Below, one piece after another: positions 10,501 to 16,486 of a stretch of 64,000 nt of DNA. Where the stretch lies: NCBI GenBank assembly GCA_964509335.1, contig CAZDXB010000001.1:202124-266123 (forward strand), read 5' to 3'. Within the stretch, counting starts at the first letter, position 1, and the number at the start of each line of letters is the position of its first letter. Source of the stretch: CAZDXB01 sp964509335. Lineage in GTDB: Bacteria; Bacteroidota; Ignavibacteria; Kapaibacteriales; UBA2268. The position numbers were made by a program, and so were the translations under genes. The notes beneath the pieces were generated by a model that did no database searches, was not told the origin of the DNA, and saw only the letters and a list, made by a program, of their open reading frames with translations.

Positions 10501-10787
10501 AAGAATTGCTCGGCGACAAATCTAAGAGCAAACGAAATAAGAATCAGTCGCCGTCTTTGACGGGCAGGCTCAGAGCGATTATATATTCGACGGCTTGGTC
10601 GTATTCAGAACCGACTCAAACCGCTAAGGAAACATACACTATAATATCCGAGGAGTTCGTTCCCCTGCTGGATAAAATGAGGAAGCTAATCAACATCGAC
10701 TTGGACAACATCGAAAAGCAGATGCAGAAAGCGAACGCCCCGTGGACGCCGGGCAGAATACCGTATTGGAAGCCGGAAGCGGAGTAA
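7536..10787 (+). CDS. Secreted Asp-box (BNR/sortilin-like) repeat protein
   Basis: An exported protein of about 1083 residues. I prefer the second ATG (7536) over the one at 7524 because GGAG sits 6 nt upstream and a clean signal peptide then follows (KFRTVFVFMAFIAMSYLSIA). About ten Asp boxes of the form SxDxGxTW are visible (SLDGGKTW, STDGGETW, TTDAGKNW, STDRGASW, TEDKGNSW, SEDKGETW and others). They predict one or two large beta-propellers like those of sortilin/VPS10 and GH74 proteins over the first 750 residues. A C-terminal part of about 250 residues follows, rich in Lys/Glu and partly coiled coil (about 900-1010). Such proteins are common in Bacteroidota and are often labelled glycosyl hydrolases, but no catalytic residue can be assigned here, so the activity is left open. 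Confidence 0.88.
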   Translation: MKFRTVFVFMAFIAMSYLSIAEESKNDSTLYKPSAYMGLKLRLVGPALTSGRISHLAVNPERNAEFYVGVASGGVWKTTNGGVTFKPIFDGQNSYSIGCITLDPNNSNIVWVGTGENNSQRSVSYGDGVYKSLDGGKTWKNMGLKESKHIGKIIIDPRNSNVVYVAAFGPLWGPGGDRGLYKSTDGGETWEKSLYISENTGVSDIVIDPENPDALYASSYQRRRRVWTLLHGGPEAAIYKTTDAGKNWKKLKNGLPSGDLGRIGLAISPVNPDYVFALIESEKSGFYRSTDRGASWQRMCSYASSSAQYYQEIFCDPCDIDKIYSLETITKVSVDGGKTFKPLGNKHRHVDDHALWIDPNNTDHLLIGGDGGLYETYDRKLWRHFNNLPVTQFYRVSCDNSKPFYYVYGGTQDNNTWGCPSRTTNSGGITNEDWFQLVGGDGYQSRSDPENPDIVYCQWQYGNLMRYDRKSGELTYIQPQPEKGEEHRWNWDSPLIISSHKNTRLYFACNRVYKTEDKGNSWEAISPDLTRRIDRNELKIMGKVWSPEAISKNASTSFYGNIVALSESPINENLLYAGTDDGLIQVTEDSGKNWRKTAKFSFVPETTYVSDVFASQHNENVVYATFNNHKSNDYKPYVFKSEDKGETWTSIIGNLPENEPVWTIYEDFENPDLLFVGTEFGLYFTLNGGEHWTELKSGLPTIAVRDLEIQKEESDLVVGTFGRGIYILDDYSPLRKFSEKIADKEFHLFQIADALVYHKSSSRAKTATGEDFYRAKNPYGAYFYYYLEENIKTKKQLRKEEEKEIRKDEAKKYEYPTFEELRREDLEQPPYLIFEITDENGKIVRRLTTSPKKGIHKLNWDLRFASKSPVSPKTKTMKHSDFPVPPGKYYVSVYKNKNGVITKLVGPEGFSVNLLENHTLPTNDFDALTKFQNKIANLMQAMLGAEKKIKETEERIDLVKIALQNAPQISQSKLQKVRNIELELEEVKKELLGDKSKSKRNKNQSPSLTGRLRAIIYSTAWSYSEPTQTAKETYTIISEEFVPLLDKMRKLINIDLDNIEKQMQKANAPWTPGRIPYWKPEAE

Positions 10788-11010
10788 ATCGATAACAAGT
10801 AATAAGTCTTTATATATAAGATAGTTAGGGCGAATGGTCGTTCGCAACTATGTCTCTATAGTTGCTGATTGAATCGAACAGACTTATAGGCTTACTCGTC
10901 AATTTAATATTTTATTGTTTCAAAATAATCCAGAAACAACAAAAAATTGAAATCGTTTTAAAGTTAATAAAATAGCTGCCTCTTTATAATAATTAGCTTA
11001 CTTCGGAAAC
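10788..11010. other. Intergenic region with small inverted repeats
   Basis: An AT-rich spacer after the Asp-box gene. Two short inverted repeats stand side by side: GCGAA/TTCGC at 10830-10845 and CAACTAT/ATAGTTG at 10845-10864. They could act as a weak terminator for the gene to the left, although no T-run follows. The first resembles the hairpin core at 50134-50159 (shared GGTCGTTCGC). The rest (10870-11010) shows nothing recognisable and marks the left edge of the AT-rich accessory patch. Confidence 0.35.
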
Positions 11011-11300
11011 TTAAGAAATAACGTTTTTATCTTTTAAGATTTCAATATATTTCTTTTTATCAATTTCACAATCGATGAGTTCAAGTAATTGTTTTTTAGA
11101 TAACTTAATTTGACTTTGAATTGAAGAGAGTAGTTCATCGCCATATACTTTGTATGATGAGCCGCGAGAAAGCTTTGTGTAGATTTGCGTAATTTTGTTG
11201 TTATATTCTAAAATATAAAGCTCGTGCTTTGCCCCTTTTTTATAAACAAATCCTTTTTTTTAAAAGATTTCCGTATTTTTTTTCTATCTCTTTGTGCCAT
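11011..11300 (-). pseudogene. HicA-like toxin gene, frameshifted
   Basis: Reading leftward, an ATG at 11300-11298 opens MAQRDRKKIRKSFKKK, and the frame then closes after about 30 codons. Shifting one base within a run of eight A (near 11255-11262) continues as KGFVYKKGAKHELYIL and runs about 80 more codons to TAA at 11011. The joined product (about 96 residues) has the pattern of small HicA-type mRNA interferases: a basic N-terminal helix, the KGxxxKKGAKHELY strand with the key His, and a C-terminal DCEIDKKKYIE motif. It starts 4 nt after the putative antitoxin gene. Restoring the frame needs one more A (or two fewer). A real loss-of-function slip, a sequencing error or phase variation cannot be told apart here. 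Confidence 0.6.
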
Positions 11301-11304
11301 AATA

Positions 11305-11793
11305 TCAAACAAAATCTAGTAGAAAATCTTTAAAACGAATTGCCTCTAGCGTTAATTTATTAATTGGTTGAATTATATAAAACTCTTTGATTTCCAGCGC
11401 TTCTTCCCTAAGTGATTTTATTGCCGAAAACAAATCTTTTCCAATCCCTTTAATTGACCATTTATCGTGTGAAAGACTAAATTTATCGTTTTCCCGTTCG
11501 ATATAAAATAATTCACCACAAATTTTAATGGTCATAGGTAATTTTTTAATCTCAAATTCAGTCTCACTTTTAGAATAATCCAATTCATTTTCTTCAAAAA
11601 TTCCTTCAACATATTTTGGTAGATTTGAACAATATTCCTGATATTCATCTGAATATCTCAATTTGTTATATTCATATTCAGATTGATTTTCATTATAGTT
11701 ACTGTCAATTTTTGGGGAAGTAAGTATATTTTCTGATTCCATATCACTATCAAAGTCATTTCTTAAGTCAATATTTCTGTTACCTATAGTCAT
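11305..11793 (-). CDS. Putative HicB-like antitoxin partner, uncharacterised
   Basis: A 162-residue protein that I do not recognise as a whole. The first 80 residues are acidic, Asn/Ser/Tyr-rich and probably disordered. The C-terminal half (about 85-162) forms an alpha/beta unit whose stretch HDKWSIKGIGKDLFSAIKSL resembles the HicB pattern of a beta-strand followed by a helix rich in Ala and Glu. Its stop lies 4 nt before the HicA-like gene and its start overlaps the stop of the preceding gene by 4 nt (ATGA), so all three are one unit. From this context an antitoxin role is inferred. Base composition is visibly more AT-rich than in the flanking housekeeping genes, suggesting transfer. Confidence 0.6.
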   Translation of the reverse strand: MTIGNRNIDLRNDFDSDMESENILTSPKIDSNYNENQSEYEYNKLRYSDEYQEYCSNLPKYVEGIFEENELDYSKSETEFEIKKLPMTIKICGELFYIERENDKFSLSHDKWSIKGIGKDLFSAIKSLREEALEIKEFYIIQPINKLTLEAIRFKDFLLDFV

Positions 11794-12119
11794 TCATCTT
11801 TTCCTTTAGTTTTATTATAATTTTTAATTAACCATTCGCCAATATTTTTAGCAGCGTCTAATGGCACAATAACAGTTGTTTGAATTTCCCTTATCATATC
11901 GCCTCTTTGAATTCTTTCTGCTTTATTTAAATCTTTCTCAAGTTTTCCATCCTTCACCTTTGTTTGAATATAGCTTGGAAATCCTCTGGACTCAACAAAA
12001 AAATTGATTGCAAATGATAAGCCATCAGGGCTTACTCCGCCCCATGCGCCAGTTGCAGCATATGTTGTATGATTTTTGGCTTTTTCAAAAATTACTGTAA
12101 AATCTTTCTCTTGTCCCAT
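11790..12119 (-). CDS. Small uncharacterised protein, first gene of TA-like cassette
   Basis: A 109-residue protein with no signal peptide or membrane segment. It contains TTYAATGAWGGVSPDG and a late IREIQTTVIVPLDAAKNIGE segment, predicting a compact alpha/beta or beta-sandwich fold. This general layout recalls DUF3467-like small proteins that end in an Ala-Lys helix, but the resemblance is weak and I do not assign a function. It leads the leftward three-gene unit with the HicB-like and HicA-like genes (ATGA overlap at 11790-11793). AT-rich codons set it apart from the neighbouring core genes. Confidence 0.6.
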   Translation of the reverse strand: MGQEKDFTVIFEKAKNHTTYAATGAWGGVSPDGLSFAINFFVESRGFPSYIQTKVKDGKLEKDLNKAERIQRGDMIREIQTTVIVPLDAAKNIGEWLIKNYNKTKGKDE

Positions 12120-12257
12120 ATTTCATTCCCGTTTTTAAATAAAGTAAAAAAGAATAGAACTAATATAACTGATAAACCGAAAAACAGCAAATATATTTTG
12201 GAAATATTAATAAATTTTATAAATTAAGTCGATTACTAATTAACGAATTTAATAAAT

Positions 12258-12656
12258 ATTGAAAACAAAAGATGGCGAAAAAGGTTTGAAAACCTTAGCA
12301 AAACGTTCGCTCAATTCGAAAGCGCCGTTTTGGAATACGAAAATCTTAACGATTTGAGCAAAGAAGGACTGATTAAGAGATTCGAATATACCTTCGAGCT
12401 ATTTTTGCCGACTTTACAGGATTTTTTGCTAAGCGAAGGAATAGAAGCGAAATTTCCCAGAGATATTATTAAGAAAGCTTTCAAATACGAAATCGTTAAA
12501 GACGGCGAAACTTGGTTGGATATGCTCGAAAAAAGAAACGTCCTTTCTCATATTTATAACGAAGAAAATTTCCGAAAAGCTTTAGAATTAATAATCGGCA
12601 AATATTACTGCGCTATGGTTTCCGTATATAACTATCTTAGAAAATCTACGCTTTGA
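12258..12656 (+). CDS. HI0074-family HEPN protein (nucleotidyltransferase substrate-binding), orphan
   Basis: An all-helical protein of about 132 residues matching the HI0074/HEPN family that pairs with minimal nucleotidyltransferases (MNT). Conserved blocks are NKRWRKRFENLSKTF, EGLIKRFEYTFEL, FPRDIIKKAF and TWLDMLEKRNVLSHIYNEE. The last holds the Rx4H motif (RNVLSH) that marks HEPN RNase sites. The first conserved helix lies upstream of the first usual start codon in the frame (TTG at 12330). The open frame extends back to a stop at 12237, and where a Met would be expected there is ATT (12258). It is therefore either an ATT-initiated gene or one that lost its start. No MNT partner is visible within several kb, which is unusual for this module. 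Confidence 0.7.
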   Translation: MENKRWRKRFENLSKTFAQFESAVLEYENLNDLSKEGLIKRFEYTFELFLPTLQDFLLSEGIEAKFPRDIIKKAFKYEIVKDGETWLDMLEKRNVLSHIYNEENFRKALELIIGKYYCAMVSVYNYLRKSTL

Positions 12657-12893
12657 TTCTTTTCTCCTCGTTCCGTCCGCTCCGCGGCGTCAACCACACC
12701 CAATCCCTCTCCGCAATCAGAGAGGGATTTCGTTTTAACTAGTTAATATTAATATACTTACGTTTGCATCAACCCTTCCTCCTTCCGAAATTCCAATTTC
12801 GGAAGGAGAAAGGAAATCGGAGTTTGGGAATTAGGCTCGCACCGGCGCGTCTATTCTGCTCATCGGGAGTATTTGCGAAATCAAATCTCTTCG
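12657..12893. repeat. Intergenic spacer with palindromic repeats
   Basis: About 237 bp without a gene. It holds a CCCTCTC/GAGAGGG hairpin near 12704-12725 and a perfect inverted repeat at 12779-12808 (14-bp arms CTCCTTCCGAAATT and AATTTCGGAAGGAG around CC). Next to it, at about 12816-12833, is a half copy of the TTTGGGAATTAGG repeat seen at 22.2, 33.8 and 34.2 kb. The hairpins lie between convergent genes and could also end transcription. Confidence 0.6.
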
Positions 12894-14042
12894 TTACCGC
12901 TTGATAATTTTTTCGGCGATAACATCGCCGCCACATATAACGACTAAATTGTAAAATCCCGCCGGTAAGTCGCCAATGTTTATATTATATACGCTCTCTC
13001 CTATCGGCAAGTGCCTATCTTCAACGTTTTCAATAACTACGCCCGTCGCGTTGACTATTTTTATTCGCGTTACTTTGCTTTTTGATAGCGTTACTTTCGC
13101 TTTTATTCTGTCGCTCGCCGGATTGGGAACGACTTCCAAGCCAAATTTATAGTCGCCTCTATCCTCTTTTGAGCTTGCGCAGCCGCATCCAATTCTTTCA
13201 GTCGATATTACTAAATTGTCGAAATATCGCTCCTGCTCGACCGGAGAACCTGAATTCCAATAGTTCTCAAAGAAAATAGCGTTGATTTTATAATTGTCTG
13301 GATTCGAATTCCAGTCGCCGTGCCAATTTAAATTATATGTTCCGGCTTGCAAGCTGTCGTCAATCCAAAATTCGAATACTCCTTCGCTCTCGCCCGGCGT
13401 ATTAAGCCGAACGTGTCCTTCTACGCAGTACCACCTTCCCGAAGTTTCGTCGGCGAATATGGGAATATCGCCCTTCTTGAATCCCAGCCAGCGAAGGTTA
13501 TCGAAGTCGTTATATTTAGTCGAAACGAGCCGACCGTCCGCCGATACTCCGCTCGCCGGATCCATTCCCAAATAGCTGGAGCCTTCGCCCGCCGACCAAA
13601 GATGCGCCATCAACCCAGTCGCCCAATTCGCGTTAGCCAAGCAGAGAGCGCGGCTTAACTTAGCGGGACCGCCTCCTTGCCAGCCTTCTTGCGCTTTGAC
13701 GTCCATTCGCCAATATATTTCGTCGAAATCCTCCTCGGGTCGAACGGAATTTTTGCCGATATACGCGCTAGGCGTTCTGCCGAAAGATTTTTTCATTCCG
13801 CCCGCTCCGACTTCGCCCGCTTGCCAAACTACGCGCAAGCCTTTTGAGCCGTCTCTGCCGACTCCTGGCAATACTATAACGCCGCCGTATTCAAAATACT
13901 TCTCCTCGAGCGAAAGAGAATCCTCAAAGTCGTCGCAGAAGATAGTCCCCTCCGGCGCGTCCTCGCAAGAGAAGCTCTGGGCGAGGGAAGCGGAGAGCAG
14001 AAACGGAAAAATCAAAACGCAAGTCGTAATAATTGATTTCAT
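12894..14042 (-). CDS. Secreted polysaccharide lyase-like (ConA-fold) protein with T9SS domain
   Basis: A 382-residue exported protein with a signal peptide (SIITTCVLIFPFLLSASLAQ). The middle (about 30-285) has the Trp/Gly/Asp-rich pattern of a concanavalin-like jelly roll as in PL14-type lyases: EDFDEIYWRMDVKAQEGW, GGPAKLSRALC, GRWYCVEGHVRLNTPGE, FEFWIDDSL and FDNLVISTERIG. Catalytic residues cannot be fixed by eye, so a carbohydrate-binding role is equally possible. The last 75 residues form a Por/T9SS sorting domain (VVPNPASDRIKAKV ... LPAGFYNLVVICGG). Its ATG overlaps the stop of the upstream gene by 4 nt (14039-14042), so the two are translated from one message. Confidence 0.75.
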   Translation of the reverse strand: MKSIITTCVLIFPFLLSASLAQSFSCEDAPEGTIFCDDFEDSLSLEEKYFEYGGVIVLPGVGRDGSKGLRVVWQAGEVGAGGMKKSFGRTPSAYIGKNSVRPEEDFDEIYWRMDVKAQEGWQGGGPAKLSRALCLANANWATGLMAHLWSAGEGSSYLGMDPASGVSADGRLVSTKYNDFDNLRWLGFKKGDIPIFADETSGRWYCVEGHVRLNTPGESEGVFEFWIDDSLQAGTYNLNWHGDWNSNPDNYKINAIFFENYWNSGSPVEQERYFDNLVISTERIGCGCASSKEDRGDYKFGLEVVPNPASDRIKAKVTLSKSKVTRIKIVNATGVVIENVEDRHLPIGESVYNINIGDLPAGFYNLVVICGGDVIAEKIIKR

Positions 14043-14905
14043 TGTTTACCGCCTTCTTCCTTGTTTTCTTTAAAATATTTATCTGGATTCTTTTTAATGT
14101 CTTCTATTAAAGATTTTTTAGTATTAATTAAGTTCTGAAAACTTTCTTCTACTAACATATCTATTTGTTCTTTTGTTAACATATTATATCTGTTTTGTTC
14201 TTTTAATTGTTTTATAATTTTCTTTCTTAATTTTTCTTTCACTTTTTTTCGGTATTTTGGATTCTCTAGTCCATCGAGATGGATTGGTTCAGATTTTTCT
14301 TTTTCTATAAATCTTTGATTGTACTCTAATTCGGCTAAATATTTCAAACCTTTCGCCGCCGCTTTAACGGGCGTTTTTATTATCAATAACGTATCTTTCG
14401 ATTTTTTATCAATCAGAGTGTCAATTTCGCGGTAATCAAGAATTAAATTTTTTAAAGTATTGAAAAGAGCGTTCTTTTTTAACTCGGTTAAAGAATTGGT
14501 GTCTGATATAAATTGATTCGAATCCGAGTTCAAAATTTCGTCGCATAGTTTAATTGCTCTTAAAAAATAAATTGAATCGTTTTTCATTTTTGAGCCGCCG
14601 GTGTGATTGTAAATGAAAGCGGCGTAGTATTTCTGAATATTCGTTCTAATTAAGCCGTTTGTGTCTAGTTCGATAACTCTCGATAGCCTTATCGAATCGT
14701 TAATACTCATAAAACCGGAATATTCTTTTGTACTATCGAGCATAAACTCTCTATCTTTTTGGTCGGTTTCGTATATATATCTTAATTCTTGAGTTACGCT
14801 CATTTTCTCTTCGGGAATCGGCGGATAATCTTTATCCTCGGCAAATGTAATCGTATAGGATATTAAGAAAAGAAAAATCAATATAGTTAAAGATAAATCT
14901 TTCAT
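14039..14905 (-). CDS. Secreted protein of unknown function
   Basis: A protein of 288 residues when started at the ATG at 14905, chosen over one ten codons upstream because it puts a standard signal peptide (KDLSLTILIFLFLISYTITFAE) at the very N terminus. The mature part is helical and highly charged. A central part (about 60-150) speaks of repeated helical hairpins, and a Lys/Glu-rich C-terminal third (about 195-288) probably forms long helices or a coiled coil. I recognise no family. It is the first gene of a two-gene unit with the T9SS lyase-like protein (ATGA overlap), so it may act with that protein at the cell surface. Confidence 0.7.
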   Translation of the reverse strand: MKDLSLTILIFLFLISYTITFAEDKDYPPIPEEKMSVTQELRYIYETDQKDREFMLDSTKEYSGFMSINDSIRLSRVIELDTNGLIRTNIQKYYAAFIYNHTGGSKMKNDSIYFLRAIKLCDEILNSDSNQFISDTNSLTELKKNALFNTLKNLILDYREIDTLIDKKSKDTLLIIKTPVKAAAKGLKYLAELEYNQRFIEKEKSEPIHLDGLENPKYRKKVKEKLRKKIIKQLKEQNRYNMLTKEQIDMLVEESFQNLINTKKSLIEDIKKNPDKYFKENKEEGGKQ

Positions 14906-14956
14906 AGCGTATAGCCTTTTTAACTTAAACGACAAAACAACAAATTATCAAATTAC

Positions 14957-14986
14957 TTTAATAATTTCAAATAATTCTTAATTTTG
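14957..14986 (+). promoter_or_regulatory. Candidate Bacteroidota-type promoter of the decarboxylase gene
   Basis: A -7 box TAATTTTG at 14979-14986 fits the Bacteroidota consensus TAnnTTTG. A -33-like TTTA lies 18 nt upstream (14957-14960). The decarboxylase ATG is 37 nt downstream. The match to TTTG in the -33 box is imperfect. Confidence 0.4.
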
Positions 14987-15023
14987 TTAAGATTTAATAC
15001 TCAGATTAACTAAACGATGATAT

Positions 15024-16442
15024 ATGAACTCTAAAGATTTCAGAAAATACGGAAAAGAGCTTGTCGATTGGATTGCGGATTATTTCGAAAATATCGAGGA
15101 TTATCCCGTTAAAGCGCGCGTCGAGCCGAGAGAGACATACGATAAATTACCTCCAGCTCCGCCCGACGCTCCCGAAGATTTCGAGCGAATATTCGAGGAT
15201 TTCAAAGAGATAATACTGCCCGGAATTACTCATTGGGAGCATCCGCGCTTCCACGCATATTTTCCGGCTAACAATAGCTTTCCTTCGATTCTCGGCGAGT
15301 TTCTGACGGCGGCTTTGGGCGCGCAATGTATGGTATGGGAAACCTCGCCCGCCGCCGCCGAAGTGGAAGAGCGAACGATGAATTGGCTTCGCAATTTAAT
15401 AGGTCTGCCGGAAAATTTCGCAGGCGTAATTCAGGACTCCGCCTCATCGGCGACTTTATGCTCGATTCTTACCGCTCGCGAAATAAAAACAAATTATCTA
15501 ACCAACGAAAAGGGATTGTATCCGAATAAAAATATGCGCGTTTACTGTTCCACTCAAACCCATTCGTCGATAGACAAAGCCGTGAAAATCGCCGGCATTG
15601 GCGAAGAGAACGTAGTTAAAATTCCCGTAAACTCAAAATTCGAGATGAAAGCAAACGAACTGGAACGCTCGATACAAAAGGATTTAGAATTAGGCTACAA
15701 GCCGTTATGCGTAATCGCTACAATTGGGACAACAAGCTCCACCGCCGTTGACCCGGTGAAAAGAATCGGCGAAATAGCCGGCAAATACGACGTATGGCTT
15801 CACATTGACGCCGCATTCGCGGGGACTGCGTTAATACTGCCGGAATATAAAAAATACGCCGAGGGATTGGAACTCGCCGACACTTTCGTATTCAATCCGC
15901 ATAAATGGATGTTCACTAATTTCGACTGTTCCGCTTATTTCGTTAAAGACAAAGAAGCGCTAATCAGAACATTCGCAATTTTGCCGGAATACTTAAAAAC
16001 GGCGGTCGATGAAAAAGTAAACAACTATCGAGACTGGTCTGTTCAGCTGGGCAGAAGATTCAGAGCGTTGAAGTTGTGGTTCGTTCTGAGAAGTTTCGGC
16101 GTTCAAGGAATCAAAGATAAATTGCGCTATCATCTAGAACTGGCTAACAATTTGAAACTCAAAATCGAAGCGCGTTCGGACTTTGAAATCCTAGCTCCGG
16201 TAAATTTCAATCTAATTTGCTTTAGATACAAGCCGAAAGGAGTAAGAGACGAAGATAAATTAAATCAAATAAACGAAGATTTGCTAAAACGTATTAACGA
16301 TACGGGAAAACTATATCTTACGCACACAAAACTAGGCTCCAAATACGTTTTGAGGATAGTTATAGGGCAAACATACGTCAAAGGAAGCGACGTAGAGAAA
16401 AGCTGGGAAGAGATATTAAAGCAGAGCGGGGGAATAATATAA
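15024..16442 (+). CDS. PLP-dependent aromatic-L-amino-acid decarboxylase family protein
   Basis: A 472-residue group II pyridoxal-phosphate decarboxylase, full length for the family. The N terminus (WIADYFENIEDYPVK) and the SILGEFLTAALGAQCMVWETSPA segment match the aromatic amino acid decarboxylase group. The cofactor site is complete: HIDAAFAGTA carries the PLP-pairing Asp, and NPHKWMFTNFDCSA carries the Schiff-base Lys (Lys294). Likely reaction is removal of the carboxylate from tyrosine, tryptophan, phenylalanine or a related amino acid to give an amine; the exact substrate cannot be read from sequence. It stands alone, ends before a strong bidirectional hairpin and is cytosolic. Confidence 0.92.
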   Translation: MNSKDFRKYGKELVDWIADYFENIEDYPVKARVEPRETYDKLPPAPPDAPEDFERIFEDFKEIILPGITHWEHPRFHAYFPANNSFPSILGEFLTAALGAQCMVWETSPAAAEVEERTMNWLRNLIGLPENFAGVIQDSASSATLCSILTAREIKTNYLTNEKGLYPNKNMRVYCSTQTHSSIDKAVKIAGIGEENVVKIPVNSKFEMKANELERSIQKDLELGYKPLCVIATIGTTSSTAVDPVKRIGEIAGKYDVWLHIDAAFAGTALILPEYKKYAEGLELADTFVFNPHKWMFTNFDCSAYFVKDKEALIRTFAILPEYLKTAVDEKVNNYRDWSVQLGRRFRALKLWFVLRSFGVQGIKDKLRYHLELANNLKLKIEARSDFEILAPVNFNLICFRYKPKGVRDEDKLNQINEDLLKRINDTGKLYLTHTKLGSKYVLRIVIGQTYVKGSDVEKSWEEILKQSGGII

Positions 16443-16444
16443 TC

Positions 16445-16477
16445 AGATGTGCCACACCTTCGAGGTGTGGCACATCT
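16445..16477. terminator. Bidirectional hairpin terminator
   Basis: A perfect inverted repeat with 15-bp arms (AGATGTGCCACACCT and its complement) and a 3-nt loop lies between the convergent decarboxylase and ppdK genes. It sits 3 nt after the first stop and 10 nt after the second. No long T-run follows, but arm strength and position favour a shared terminator. Confidence 0.7.
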
Positions 16478-16486
16478 TATGCAAAA

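Noticed and set aside
7536..10787. Calling the Asp-box protein a GH74 glycosidase
   Set aside because: Asp boxes give the fold and not the activity, and the two catalytic Asp of GH74 cannot be identified. Kept as a repeat protein.
11011..11300. Programmed frameshift in the HicA-like gene
   Set aside because: An A8 run is slippery, but no downstream stem or upstream Shine-Dalgarno-like stimulator is apparent. A simple indel or sequencing error is more economical.
12330..12656. TTG at 12330 as the start of the HEPN gene
   Set aside because: It would remove the first conserved helix (NKRWRKRFENL), which aligns with the family, so the gene is extended upstream despite the lack of a standard start codon.
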